This document shows, in pieces, positions 21,049 through 32,428 of a stretch of DNA of 64,000 nucleotides (positions are counted from its first letter, which is position 1; every line of letters starts with the position of its first letter). This stretch comes from Pseudoips prasinana. Its lineage: Eukaryota > Arthropoda > Insecta > Lepidoptera > Nolidae. Under the pieces are notes generated by a model, which did not search any database, was not told the DNA's origin, and saw nothing but the letters and a program-made list of their open reading frames with translations. The DNA lies in the NCBI GenBank assembly GCA_951640165.1, contig OX621242.1, forward strand, positions 24,052,001-24,116,000, given 5' to 3'. Both the position numbers and the translations under genes were made by a program.

Positions 21049-24000
21049 TCAAGGCTCCAGAGAGAGGAACCTCCTCACAATACGCGCCGTCTCCAAAAGA
21101 ACTGCCTTCTGAACCTGACCCTTGACCCAACTGCCTAACGCGAGCCTCTTAAGGTGTCGGTCGAGGCTCTTGGCAATTAAACCATGGGCAGAAACGACAA
21201 TCGGTACAATGATCGCCGAGTCGACGTCCCACATGTCAACAACCTCGCGAGCTAGGTCAAGGTATTTAATTTCCTTGTCTTTTTCAGCTTTCACAAGGTT
21301 GTCATCATGTGGGACAGCAACATCGACGATCACTGCCCGGCGCTCTTGGCGATCCACCATCACAATATCAGGCTTGTTGGCAACAATAGTCCTATCTGTG
21401 ATGATGGATCTGTCCCAGTACAATGTGACACGGCCATTCTCCAGTATTGTCTCTGGAACGTATCTGTAGTACGGCACCTCCGACGTCACAAGGTTGTACC
21501 GCAGAGCAAGTTGCTGGTGGATTATCCTGGCTACTTGATTGTGCCTGTGCAAATACTCACCATTAGCAAGACGGGAGCAACCAGAAATTATATGTCTGAG
21601 GGATTCCCCAGGGCGGTGACATGCCCGACAAATGTCAACAGTACCATCCCTCAGTATAAATCTCCGGTAGTTATTCGTCATTACTACTTCGTCAGTAATT
21701 GCACAGACAAAACCCTCGGTTTCCGCAAAAAGGTCACCGAACCGTAGCCAGGCTACTGAGGCTGTTAAATCTACATCTGGCCCATGCAGGGCCTTGTAAA
21801 ATCTGCCATGAAGTTCCTTGCTCTGCCATACCTCCTTGCGGTCACTGGTACTAAGTACCGCAGGTTGACGCCAGTTAGTTTTGGCTAAGGATAGAGCGGT
21901 GAATCCATTGTCCACGGCGATCACGTCCGCATGCATACCCACACTATTATGTAGGAAATAGTTTCTAAGATTATACAGCTCACGGTTATGCAGAGTTTTA
22001 GCATTTAAAAAGCCACGACCACCACATTTCCGTGGGATGTACAATCTCATCACAGAAGAGCGGGGGTGATGCATCCGATGTGATGTCAGCCGCGTTCGAA
22101 CTGTTCGGTCCAGGGCGTCTAGCTCAGTTTGAGTCCACTTGAGTATTCCAAAGGAGTACAACAAGACTGGCATGACCCAGCCATTGTAAGCACGCACCTT
22201 GTTCCCTCCCGACAATAGGCTTTTCAGCACTTTTGTCAAGCGGCCCAAGAAGCGCCCCCGCAATGACTCCTTCATGTCAGCCTCTTTGATGCCTAATGCC
22301 TGTGAAATACCCAAGTACTTGTAGGTTTCGGTTGCAGAGAGGGTTACTAAGTTAATGGAAGCTGAGAGTTGGGTGCTCTCAGATTCCACTATCTTCCCTC
22401 GTTTTGCATGCATGACTGCACATTTGTCAATACCAAACTCCATTCTGATAGAGTTACTGAAGTTTTCTGTGAGCTTCAGTAACGCTGACAAGTGAAGATT
22501 GCTAGAGGCAAATAACTTTAAGTCATCCATATAAAGGAGGTGTGATATTACTTGTCCTCCTCTCCGCAGTCGATAACCTAACCCAGAATCCTCTAGTAGT
22601 GTGCTCAGAGGGTTCAGAGCCAGGCAAAACCACAATGGGCTCAAACTGTCACCCTGAAAGATTCCCCGTTCTATCCTTATAGGCTCACCGTTCCCCAAGG
22701 TCTGGCGAGATCCTGGATAAAGAAGGACTGTACTCCACTGCTCCATACATGTCCTCAGGAAGGTACGTAAAATTGTATTTATTTTATACAATTCTAGCAC
22801 TCTCATAAGCCAAGTATGGGGCACGGAGTCATAGGCCTTCTTGTAATCTATCCAGCATGTCGACAGATCTTTTCGGTGTCGGCGTGCCTGCTGGCAAATG
22901 GCCGTGTCAATAAGAAGCAATTCCTTAGTACCGCGGGACCCATTCCTACACCCATTTTGAGCTGTAGATATAATTGCATTTCTGTCGATGTGATTGCAGA
23001 TTTTGGTTTTTAATATTGATGTTAAAATTTTGTACATGGTTGGAAGACATGTAATTGGTCTATAGTTCTTGGGTTCCGCGGTACTACCTGACTTATGGAT
23101 CAAATGGGTTACACCTGTGGTCATAAATTGTGGGAGCGAACCTGACTCTAAAGCCGACTGGAATTTGATAGCCAAATATTCGTGCGAGCTACGTAGCCAT
23201 TTTAACCAAAAATTGTGCAGTCCATCTGGCCCTGGAGATTTCCAGTTAGACAAACGGTAGACTGCACTAGCTACGTCGTCGGGTGTGATAGAAGTACTAT
23301 TCATTTCTTCAATAGGCTCACACACACGTTTAACGACCCCCATCCAATCGCCCTCGGAGTGAGCGACGGGTACCGACCAGATATTACGCCAGAAAGATAT
23401 CATGGCGTCACTATCTGGTCGGGGCCCATCGCCGTTAGTCCGTTGTTCAGTCTGCTCCCACAATTTATATACCCATCTCTGGTCCTTTTGGAATTTGTGG
23501 TTTTGGGAATATCGATCCACGCGTTTTTTATATCTCCGAATACGACTAGCCCATGCATAAATTTTTTGTTTATAGAAATCTATGCGCTCTGTAACATGTG
23601 ATATGTAATCGCGGGGACTGATATCAGTCCCCATAAACACCTTCTTTACAAAGCGCATGACTCGAGGACGGGTGTTACCCTCTTGAAAGGATCGAAGCTT
23701 GTCAATGAGCACCCTAGCCTCACGGATACGCCGTTCAATCCTGCACTGCCAGGTCGGTACAGCAGATCTCGGTCGTATAGCTCCGTCATAATCAGGAAAC
23801 TTGACACGTGCTACACGACATGCGGTAATAGCCCCGCAATACAGGAGAGAATGCATATCCGTTAGGTCTTCACTAGTGGCAAAGTATTCCGCCATTATCG
23901 AGTCTAGGGTGCACACTAATGTTTTACTTTTATTATGCATGGGCAAGCGCGGCAACCGTGGTTTGAGATGGTTTGCCGTGGACCGATATTCTCGAACCAC

Positions 24001-24630
24001 AACCTCAAAGGTGCTTCTTATTTCATTGTACATACTACTTACGTCAGTAGTCATATCATCCCCATCGTCGCCCGCACTAGCGACAGAATGCGGTTGGGCC
24101 ATGGTGGATGTTTGGGCCACGGGCGGGACGGGAACAATACGGCTATTGAGGGCCTCCGAGCGCAGCTGATCAAGCACGGTATCGTTCAACATATGATTAC
24201 GCTGAATAACCCGTACCTGATCCGAAAGTCGCTGTGCCGATACGTTGACAGTTGGTTCAAGTTCCTGGAAAAAAGACAGCATTCGAGCACGATATGCAGT
24301 AAGTTGAGTACCCCCCTGTGTAGCCTCAAAATATGCGCGCATCACATTTTCATTAATGGGGTTAGTCCATCGCATGCGCTGCACATTACCACCGGGAGCG
24401 GGGACCCTGCTCGGGGCTGGTTGCCCCGTAAGTCCCAATTCTCGCGGTGGCCGGGCTCTTCGCCGCCGTATTGGTGGAGACGACGTCGGCGGAGAAAAAT
24501 ATTCATCGTCATCGTTGTTCGCAGTGGAGTTTGGCGAAAGCACCACTGGGACGGTATCAAACGCTTGGGTGGTGGAGCGACGCGGCGATGAGTCCGGGGG
24601 TCTTGCTCGTGCTCTCCGTCTGGTCAGCAT
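21049..24630 (-). CDS. Dong/R4-clade ORF: reverse transcriptase with restriction-like endonuclease
   Basis: Intact 1193-codon ORF. It would bind its RNA, nick target DNA and prime reverse transcription at the nick. The N-terminal 80 residues are rich in Arg, Pro and Ser. RT motifs follow: NYRPITCLPTMYK (522-534), the first catalytic Asp in WIDYKKAYDS (D595), GIFQGDSLSPL (656-666) and YMDD (700-703). The C-terminus has a CCHC motif (CRACH...H...GC), then a PD-(D/E)XK endonuclease with KPD (1086-1088), VIVDVAVP (D1103) and KEIKYLDL. C-terminal placement of this nuclease, with no APE domain, separates the R2/R4 groups from jockey and RTE; similarity of the CCHC region and the TAA target favour R4/Dong. 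All key residues are present, so this copy could be active. The first Met is used as the start, since no longer in-frame extension is evident. Confidence 0.9.
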   Translation of the reverse strand: MLTRRRARARPPDSSPRRSTTQAFDTVPVVLSPNSTANNDDDEYFSPPTSSPPIRRRRARPPRELGLTGQPAPSRVPAPGGNVQRMRWTNPINENVMRAYFEATQGGTQLTAYRARMLSFFQELEPTVNVSAQRLSDQVRVIQRNHMLNDTVLDQLRSEALNSRIVPVPPVAQTSTMAQPHSVASAGDDGDDMTTDVSSMYNEIRSTFEVVVREYRSTANHLKPRLPRLPMHNKSKTLVCTLDSIMAEYFATSEDLTDMHSLLYCGAITACRVARVKFPDYDGAIRPRSAVPTWQCRIERRIREARVLIDKLRSFQEGNTRPRVMRFVKKVFMGTDISPRDYISHVTERIDFYKQKIYAWASRIRRYKKRVDRYSQNHKFQKDQRWVYKLWEQTEQRTNGDGPRPDSDAMISFWRNIWSVPVAHSEGDWMGVVKRVCEPIEEMNSTSITPDDVASAVYRLSNWKSPGPDGLHNFWLKWLRSSHEYLAIKFQSALESGSLPQFMTTGVTHLIHKSGSTAEPKNYRPITCLPTMYKILTSILKTKICNHIDRNAIISTAQNGCRNGSRGTKELLLIDTAICQQARRHRKDLSTCWIDYKKAYDSVPHTWLMRVLELYKINTILRTFLRTCMEQWSTVLLYPGSRQTLGNGEPIRIERGIFQGDSLSPLWFCLALNPLSTLLEDSGLGYRLRRGGQVISHLLYMDDLKLFASSNLHLSALLKLTENFSNSIRMEFGIDKCAVMHAKRGKIVESESTQLSASINLVTLSATETYKYLGISQALGIKEADMKESLRGRFLGRLTKVLKSLLSGGNKVRAYNGWVMPVLLYSFGILKWTQTELDALDRTVRTRLTSHRMHHPRSSVMRLYIPRKCGGRGFLNAKTLHNRELYNLRNYFLHNSVGMHADVIAVDNGFTALSLAKTNWRQPAVLSTSDRKEVWQSKELHGRFYKALHGPDVDLTASVAWLRFGDLFAETEGFVCAITDEVVMTNNYRRFILRDGTVDICRACHRPGESLRHIISGCSRLANGEYLHRHNQVARIIHQQLALRYNLVTSEVPYYRYVPETILENGRVTLYWDRSIITDRTIVANKPDIVMVDRQERRAVIVDVAVPHDDNLVKAEKDKEIKYLDLAREVVDMWDVDSAIIVPIVVSAHGLIAKSLDRHLKRLALGSWVKGQVQKAVLLETARIVRRFLSLEP

Positions 24631-24897
24631 ATTTGGTTGTTTATAACATTATTGTCTGTATGGATATGGATTTTCATTGTGATAGCTGTCACTTTCACTC
24701 ATGTCAAACAGTATAAAGTACCAACGTCGTTGCATATTTTAATTATTTCTTGTATTTTATCAGCCGTAGTTGTATGTTAAAATTTTAAATAGATTTTACA
24801 CAGTAATTTTAAGTTTGTAAGTAATATAATGCGAGAGATAATAATTTAAACAATAAATATTAATAAAATTGAAAAAATAACAACCGTCACTACTGAC

Positions 24898-24900
<3 letters not shown>

Positions 24901-24951
<51 letters not shown>

Positions 24952-24953
24952 TT
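24901..24953. repeat. Poly(T) plus ATT microsatellite at the 5' junction of the Dong-like element
   Basis: Thirty T followed by about seven ATT units on the plus strand. Confidence 0.9.
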
Positions 24954-26484
24954 CTCCTTTTTTCATAACTTTATTAATTTTATTTCATTGTAAAACTTAA
25001 TCCACAAGAGTTAATCGCTGTATTAGAATTTTTTCTCCGAGAAGTTTGTATTAAAAAGAAATGTATCTTCGTTCATACTGTACTACAAATAAATATATCT
25101 ACTTATAACGTAGTGATTAGGTGCTTAAAGAGCTCAACAAATTTTCATGAAAGGTTAAACCAGGGTTCCACAGTTCATGCTCCAGATTAACACCCCGCCC
25201 AACTTTATCCCGTTAAAAACCAATTCGTAGCGAAAATTGGGCGATAAAAGGTTGGATAGTATACCTATAAGTGTAATATATAAGAAATATTATATTGTAT
25301 CAAAAAATCAATCAACCGTTAAAATTGCCTTACGTTAGATACATGGGTTTTTAAAACATTATCCCTTTATTCACCCCTTCTTTACGAACGAAAATAAATC
25401 ACGGGCAACTTTAAACATTGTTCTTTCAAATGTAATTTAACTAAAACTACTATTAATGATAGTTTCAAAAACATCTCACTCTGATTCGCGTCTATAACTA
25501 TATGCGCTAAATAGATCAGAGTCTAGGTTCTCGCAAACTAATAAACAAAATGCTGATCAGTATTTAAAAGAAATCGCAATGTAAATAAAAAAATAAACAG
25601 TGTATTGTAAAATTTAATTAAGTTGATGAAATAAATTTTAGTAAAACTTATTTTTATTCTCACAAATTTCTCATAAAAAAACATAGTTATCTAAGAAGTA
25701 TAGTTATAGAAACTGTTAAATTTAAAATAATTTCTCTGTACGAAAATAATACCACATCTTTTGAAAACTTCGAGATAAAATTGGTCCCCCTAATTGTTAG
25801 AACGTAAATATATTTTGAATTTTGGAGCAGTCTTAAAGGGATTATAAAGTATCGAATTTCCTTTAATTCACCAAAGTTCGTTATACCGTGAATGAGTTTA
25901 TTGGGCTAAAAGAAACAAAAGTTAATTAAAGAATTACGGGACTTTCGGGATTATTTAAATAGGGAGGCCGGCCTTTAATGGAACTCAAATCGTCAACAAT
26001 GGGAGAGATTACACTATTTGCAACATAATTAATCATTGATTGTTTATGAAAGTTATTTCTAGAATGTATTTTAATCTCTTTCTTGGAATATACGATATCA
26101 ACACCCTGTTCAATAAGGGCGCAAAATTATTAAGATTCATTCCCTCATTTATGAAATAATTTTCTTTATAGTTGCATAAACTATTTGATTCAATAATTAA
26201 GAATTTCCATAGCAACCTTCCACTACGTTACCTAAATGATAAACCTTATAATTTAATAACCAAAACTGAATCGTACTTTCCTTATACTCAATTTTATAAC
26301 TGGATACCTTCATAATAAAGAACCACGGCATATTCTACTAACAATACATACCTATTTCTTAAGGAAATAGCTATTTATTTCTTAAAATGCGCTATACAGA
26401 CTATAATCCAATTTGGCTTAAATATATAGTGCTGAATAAATTTCATTATTAATATTATTATTATATCAATAATAATCATAATCA
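24954..26484. other. No gene or repeat recognised
   Basis: About 1.5 kb of AT-rich sequence; ORFs are all under about 60 codons and show no family features. Confidence 0.5.
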
Positions 26485-26605
26485 TCATCATATCAGCCGA
26501 AAGACGTCCACTGCTGGACAAAGGCCGGCTATTGTGGAGATCCTAGGGGGAGGCCCTAGGATCTCCACAATAGCCGGTCCTGCGCGGACCGCATCCAGCG
26601 GCTCC
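26485..26605 (-). mobile_element. RTE 3' end fragment carrying a perfect hairpin
   Basis: CATCATATCAGCCGAAAGAC and GTCCACTGCTGGACAAAGGC are the RTE 3' tail in reverse; GCATCCAGCGGCTCC at the other side is RTE C-terminal coding sequence. Between them, 26525-26548 and 26554-26577 are perfect 24-bp inverted copies separated by 5 bases. Confidence 0.7.
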
Positions 26606-27819
26606 AATAATAATAAATATTAATTACAAATAAATATTTCGAAAAACGAGAAAATAAAAATAAACTAATACTGTTAATCAATAATATTATGCCATATGCA
26701 AGAAAATTTAATAACGGCTTTGTGTTTATTGAAGGTGTTGGCGTTTAAATAAAAAACATCACTATTCTGTTCCTAATTTTAGTCATCCTTGCATAGGGTG
26801 TTATAGCTCCCGATACTGTTCTTCTAAAAGCGGACAGAGTGGTGTGATAAAGGTACAGAATTAAAATCACCTGCAATATCTATATATTGTTATTACTACA
26901 AACCCATCACTTCATTTCAAATGCTTGATGCATCACTAACGATCTTCTATTCCTTACCTCATTGTAGCGAAAGAAAACTTGGCATTCAACTGCGGTCTCC
27001 ATTTTATTACACAATATCCTTTTTATGTCTGCCAACTACAGAAGCGTATGTTGGTTAGCAGTTAGATTCGGGAATCCACGACGATAAAGTCTTGTAACTA
27101 TAAATCTACGAAACTTTTTCCAATAAATTGTCCGTCTGGGCAATTGCCGAGCTTTGCAGGTGCCTAATAAGCTGTTTAAACTACGTACAAAAAAATAAAC
27201 AATTTCTCTTCAAGCGCACGTTGGAACTCATTTCGTTTCTCATTACTCGAAATCCGGCACATGTAGTGTGAAGTAGATAAAAAATACACGCTGCAATAAA
27301 TTTCAAAAATGTGAGTGTGGAGAGCTCTTGGGAGATATAAAGTTAACAAATTACTGCTATTCCCAATATGTAACGTATTTCGATGGCAATTTTCTCAGTT
27401 ACCTTCGGCAAAGTGCTGTGTATGTTATGAAGTGTCATCAGTGAAGCTGCTACATATTTATAGATACTCGAACGTCTTATACGGTGTATGTAAGCATGTT
27501 TCAGGTAGAGGTCTAGTTTCTCGGGGGAATGCGAGGAAATTGAGTACGGTCCAAGGATTAAGTGCCGCTTGTTAACTCGAAACTGAATTTAATTGTTAAG
27601 GAACTCAATCTAATATGTAGGTAATTTTGTGGAAATAGGTCAAGTAGGGATTGGCAGTAAAATGGTGTTAGTCATTTTATGAAGGTTTCTATTTTAGCTT
27701 TTATTTGACTGCTTATTTATAATAAATAAATTCTCTGCGTATATTTAATTTACAATGCTAATACATCGTTTTAACGATGTATCTATTTTTTTTACATAGT
27801 TGATAACAAATTTGCTCAT
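26606..27819. other. No gene or repeat recognised
   Basis: AT-rich. An 86-codon open frame at 27315-27575 has no recognisable domain and ordinary chance length. Confidence 0.45.
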
Positions 27820-28057
27820 TAGACGTCCACTGCCGGATAAAGACCTCCTCAAAAGAATTCAACAATGGAGTTGTGTCCATCATTTTGAGGGACATACCAT
27901 AATCGCTACAGTTGGCAGACGGGTTAGCGATCACAGTATGATGGTCATAGTACACAGAGAGATGTGGCTGCCCGTTCTCTGATAGATATTCCCTCGGAAT
28001 GACTTCTACGCTTCTGGGGACGGGACGAGATGGGAATGATGGGATGGTGATATTCTA
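27820..28057 (-). mobile_element. Short internally deleted RTE element
   Basis: Minus-strand copy: 3' end GTCCACTGCCGGATAAAG near 27824, junction with the leader at GTTGTGTCCATCATTTTGAG, leader blocks up to the GACGGGACGAGATGGG region at 28018-28033. Same structure as 63384-63637, with a more decayed 5' end. Confidence 0.7.
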
Positions 28058-29399
28058 TGCACTAAATACACCAAAGGATTATTCTAACCAGAATAATTTC
28101 AATAGTACTCCAGAGTCAGCAGTCAGTTTTTTACTTTTTAATATATCTTTTGATGAATGTGGACCGAAAAAGATGATTAATTGTCGTAACCTCTAACCAC
28201 CTCATTAGTTATTGGTCAAAAATATTTCACATGTCTATGTATCATATTTATATAAAATTATATAATTATATAAAATTTTATTTTCTTTAAGATTTTCTTT
28301 AAGCTATTAAAAGTTTAACGTGCACTACTACCTCCTCATAAACTGCAGAAACCATTCCAATTTGTACTTTATTTTACGCAATATGTATTTTAGAAGCCTT
28401 CCAGTGTAGAAATGTGCTGTAGAAAATGCTAATAAATGCCACCTCAGTAGATATCAAAACTAAAACTTCCTATTTTTATCAATACTTCAGTTTTGCCATA
28501 ACATTTTGAGCTTATTATCAAATATGTACAGAATGGAGTGCAGAGTGAGTTAAGATGGGCTGATCTAGCCTTTTTTCTTCAGTCTGTGTATATAAACTGG
28601 TTGATCATGGAGTTTAGAAACACCTACCATGCTTGTCACATGGACAGATTACGCGTTAATAATTATGCCAACGGTGTGTTGTTTTTCACTCCATCGGATA
28701 AAGCAATATTGTTGAGCTTACTCTCAATAGAGAATGGTCCGTAGCACAGATACAACGTTAAAAGCGAGTTTTTTTGTATTTATAGCTGAGACTAAACTGT
28801 ACTATATCATAGATTGATTTGTATTTTTCAGCCTTTTTTTTTAAACAGGTAACCTCCTTAACGTATATTTAAGAGATGGAGTTTGGAAATTAAACGTGAT
28901 TACAAAGCGTTGGCTGTCCGGTGCAGTAGATAGTACGCAGATTTGAAAAAAAAAAACGTATTTAAGGTTACCCTGCTTACAGTGTAGGTACTGGCGTTTT
29001 ATACGGGAACCGATCACTTTTCCGATTTTTCTTGTTCGATATCCATTTACCTATAATTATTGACCGTCGTATTTTTTGTTATATGCTTTATTTGACATAT
29101 TTTTAGATCATATGTCATAGGTATTATGTAACTACATTGGCTCAGCTGTCGGCCAGCCCCTTTTGAACAATTTTGCCATATTTTCACTCACTGAAATAAA
29201 ATTTTAAGGAATGCTATTTATAATTTTAGTTACAAAAACATAGCCGCCTAAATATATATAGCAGTATGATCGGTTGCCTGAAAGAGATCACTTTTAGCGA
29301 TAAGGCCGCCACTTGTACTATTTCCATTTTAATGTAATCTTTTTTACTCTAAGTTATGTCTTTGGTGTGCAATAAAGAGTTATCTATCTATCTATCCTA
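28058..29399. other. No gene or repeat recognised
   Basis: AT-rich, with a CTAT microsatellite at 29376-29396. Short frames such as 28538-28744 show no domain. Confidence 0.45.
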
Positions 29400-29401
29400 T
29401 C

Positions 29402-29800
29402 TGCAGACTGCCTCGCTGATCTAGCACTAGCGTGTTCAACCGCAGATAATGAGGTCCTCGGTTCAAATCTCGGGTCGGGCCAGTAAAATGATTTTGGGAT
29501 TTTTCTGTTAAGAAATTTCTCAGTATCAGCCCGAAGTCTGGAAGTTGGCGGTATTACACCCCCGTGCCTCGGAGAGCACGTAAAGCCGTCGGTCCGTTGG
29601 TCCCGTACCTGACCTCTTTCCGGCCGTGTCGCTAGTCGTCCTCATGATCCGAGAGTTATGGAAGTGAAGGAAGTGCCCCTGTGTTTGCGCACACACTTGT
29701 ACACTATAATATGTCCTGCGCAATTGGCTAATCTCCATTGAGAATGGCTGCCGTGGCCGAAATTCGGCCGGGAATATATCATCAGTATTATTAATATCAG
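29402..29800 (+). mobile_element. tRNA-derived SINE, about 0.39 kb
   Basis: tRNA-like head (29402-29480) with an A-box-like TCTAGCACTAGCG and B-box GGTTCAAATCTCG. The body has CAGTATCAGCCCGAAGTCTG, GAGAGCACGTAAAGCCGTCG and GTTTGCGCACACACTTGT, and ends in a CATCAGTATTATTAATA tail. A second copy at 48416-48785 has the same order. The head does not fold into a complete tRNA. Confidence 0.8.
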
Positions 29801-29879
29801 ATTTAAAAGGTGTCATAAAATGTCAATATTATGTTGTGCTACACAATTTAGTGACAGAAACGAATCGCTGCAAAAGCGA

Positions 29880-30110
29880 CTTAACGTAGTCTTGTCTGCC
29901 CTACCCCTAGAGTGTAATTTCAAGCCGCGTAGAGAAGGAAGGGTAGGTTGCCCCGCGAGCTGAAGAGCAGGTGGTTTATAGGGCTGGCTAGGGTGGCCAT
30001 CAAGCCTAAGTTGCGGTGGTGGGTATTAAAACCTTTTGCCTCGTTAAGCTCGCGTGAGGTCGCCCAAACCCCGCAGCGCCACAGCCGTAAAAGAAACAAT
30101 TCCTGCTGTA
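29880..30110 (+). mobile_element. GC-rich repeat, probably a LINE or SINE end
   Basis: A block with GTCTTGTCTGCCCTACCCCT and GCCGCGTAGAGAAGG is much more GC-rich than its surroundings and follows a SINE. Similar blocks are common in lepidopteran repeats, but no second copy is in this window. Confidence 0.35.
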
Positions 30111-31090
30111 TATTACATTCCTGCCCACATGTTGCATGCTTACATGGTACATGCTAGCACGAAGCATCCCTATTTGCATGCTTCATGAATGTTCGGAAAC
30201 ATAATACTTCAAACAAATGTTATTTCGACTAAGTGTAACTAGATGATGTGTGCTAGTGTGATAATAGGTCAACTGATACGGTGGAAGATTTTTTTTAAAA
30301 CCGATAATAGTGGAAAAGTATTAGGTCAAATGAAATCCAGTCAAATATCTTTTCAACATATTACGACAGGTACCTAACCGTATCTATAGTCTAATTACAT
30401 GCAGAGAGCATAAAACGCACTGCGTGTTCAGTAAGGAGATTAAATGCGAAATAATATGAACTTGAAGACAAGCATGACGATCGATATATTCAGCGCTATA
30501 TTTATTTATATAAGTTAACAATTTAAAATGTAACAATATTTTTGTCCACGTTAAAATCTTTATAAAAAAAAGGAAATTCCCTTAGTATCTAAGTATACTG
30601 AAACACCTGCTTATCATAAAGAGGAAATCGTAAAAGTCTACATATGGAGAGGGAACATACATAGCACAATTTTATGCTCTAACCCTTCACGTTATGTCCC
30701 CTAAATCTGTTTTATGTTATACAATATGTGCCAAAAATAGTATAGTTACCATTAGTTGAAATGGACTGGTTTAATACATTAAACGCATTTACCGTAATTA
30801 ATCAATTGGCGATTGATTAAATAAACATTATATTATAAATACTCACTACGTAAGATTACACAAAATATATATAATGAAATCGCATGTGCAGTATCATACA
30901 CGTGATAAAAATAAAATAAAAATAGTTTATTTCGGTAAGTTATACTACTACAATTTATCTTACATAGGGGTCTTCTTTTAAGTATATTAAATACTTTTGA
31001 TAGGAGGCCCACTCTTCACAGATCGTTCAAATGTAGAAGTGAGAATACATAACAATAGTGTGTATCCTGCTTAACAGAGCAAAAAATAAA
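30111..31090. other. No gene or repeat recognised
   Basis: AT-rich anonymous sequence. Confidence 0.45.
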
Positions 31091-31103
31091 TTAGTATAAT
31101 AAG

Positions 31104-31144
31104 TCTGTGTGTGTATACGTGCGTGTACGTAGGAGTGTGTAGGA

Positions 31145-31184
<40 letters not shown>
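31104..31184. repeat. GT microsatellite
   Basis: Imperfect GT repeats from 31104, with a clean GT run at about 31148-31184. An ORF read across it on the other strand is a by-product. Confidence 0.9.
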
Positions 31185-31186
<2 letters not shown>

Positions 31187-31594
31187 GTGAGTCAAGGATG
31201 TTTTAGTATAGTTAGGCAATAGTATGCAGTAAGGCTTAGCTACCTCATCATAGGTCCTAAGTTTTAATATGAAATGAATATTCATAAAAAAAACATATTA
31301 CACAATGTTTTATTTTAATAACTTTGCGTAGGTACTTGATTAAAATATCATCTAAAGCTTACATTTACAGCACGCGCATGTGGGACTCTATATTATTCTA
31401 TCGCTATGTAAAGATGGACCGAAATAGAGTGACGTATACTTTTTTGATCAATTTCCGTGGAGTCAGAATATAAATCACTCTTTCTTTCTACGTCATATCT
31501 TACTTCAATATGCCTAATGTAATGAAATGTGCCTAAACCTTACGCGTCCTTAAAATATTACTCACAATTCTCGTCCACTTATTGAATATCAAAT

Positions 31595-31858
31595 GGCCGC
31601 CTTGGCCGTGTGGTTTCCGGCCCAGAAAGAATAACAGGGCCACCCTATATCATTCTGTGGGTGTCATAAAAAGCGATTAAAGGATACAGTAGGTCGTCAG
31701 GCAGCAGCACCACCTGTATACTAGCTACCACCTAACTGTGGTCGCCAACTCGCATGCCAAGCGCGGTGTTTAAGGCAAAGCTCTCCAAATGACAATTTTA
31801 TAGAAAACTTTGGGGGAGGCCTATGTCCAGCAGCGGACGATCTTAGGCTGATGATGTA
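31595..31858 (+). mobile_element. Short RTE-derived element, second subfamily
   Basis: Clearest copy of this subfamily: GTGTGGTTTCCGGCCCAGAA, GTCATAAAAAGCGATT, CACCTAACTGTGGTCGCC, then GGGGGAGGCCTATGTCCAGC and a short GATGATG tail. Non-coding. Confidence 0.7.
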
Positions 31859-31934
31859 AAATAGCCACCTAAGAGAATTTATTTAAATAATTTAATCAAA
31901 AGCTTTCATCATATTATATAAAAGGCAAAGCAGG

Positions 31935-32040
31935 TTTTTCTTTCTGAGTGCTCAATCTAATCTAAACTTGTATGATGATCAGCTTCCAGTGACCTTAACT
32001 AGATAATCGGTGCATCTAGTAGGAAGTCGGTCGATATTTA
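31935..32040 (-). mobile_element. RTE 3'-region fragment
   Basis: GCTTCCAGTGACCTTAACTA and the following 30 bases match the reverse of the RTE C-terminal region also seen at 12105-12150. Degraded. Confidence 0.5.
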
Positions 32041-32181
32041 TTTAAAATAGAATCCCGAGAGCTGTCCACCAAAATTTAATTGGCAGAGCCATGGAACCAG
32101 ACGAAGTGATAAACATACTAATATATTTCTATATACATAAGTATTCTAGATAAATTACACCCAAACATCTATATCATTACA

Positions 32182-32417
32182 GCTAAATAAGTCCACTGCT
32201 GGACAAGCCTCCCTCAAGAATCGTCTTGGGGGGATATGCCGTAATCGCCACGCTTGGTAGGCGGGTTGGCGATCGCAGTAAGATGGTCATAGTAATCAGA
32301 AGGAAGCTGCTGCCCATCCTCTGGTAGATATTCCCTCGGGTCGACTTCTACGCCCCCCACGGGATGAGATGGGGTGATGATATTCTGATTCTGATATTTG
32401 TCGCCGTCACCACACAG
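32182..32417 (-). mobile_element. Short internally deleted RTE element
   Basis: Starts CTGTGTG at 32417 on the minus strand and carries leader blocks (GCGATCGCCAACCCGCC in reverse). It passes near 32220 straight to the 3' end GGCTTGTCCAGCAGTGGAC, where the copy is cut short. Confidence 0.7.
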
Positions 32418-32428
32418 CAGCAAACATT

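Larger units (their letters stand above)
20909..24953 (-). mobile_element. Dong/R4-like non-LTR retrotransposon in TAA repeats
   Basis: About 4 kb, minus strand, one long intact ORF. The 3' end has AATAAA at about 20925 and runs into TAATAATAATA at 20909-20919. The 5' side (24901-24953) is a 30-base A run on the coding strand preceded by a clean TAA repeat. Dong of Bombyx is known to insert in TAA arrays, so a microsatellite on both sides supports the assignment. No truncation is evident. Confidence 0.85.

Noticed and set aside
23935..24591. A 218-codon plus-strand frame.
   Set aside because: Antisense to the intact Dong-like ORF, with no domain of its own.
29402..29480. Functional tRNA gene.
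   Set aside because: The A and B boxes are there, but the acceptor ends do not pair and the sequence continues into a SINE body; the same applies to the heads at 36975 and 48416.
31091..31285. His/Thr-rich 64-codon frame on the minus strand.
   Set aside because: Translation of a GT microsatellite.
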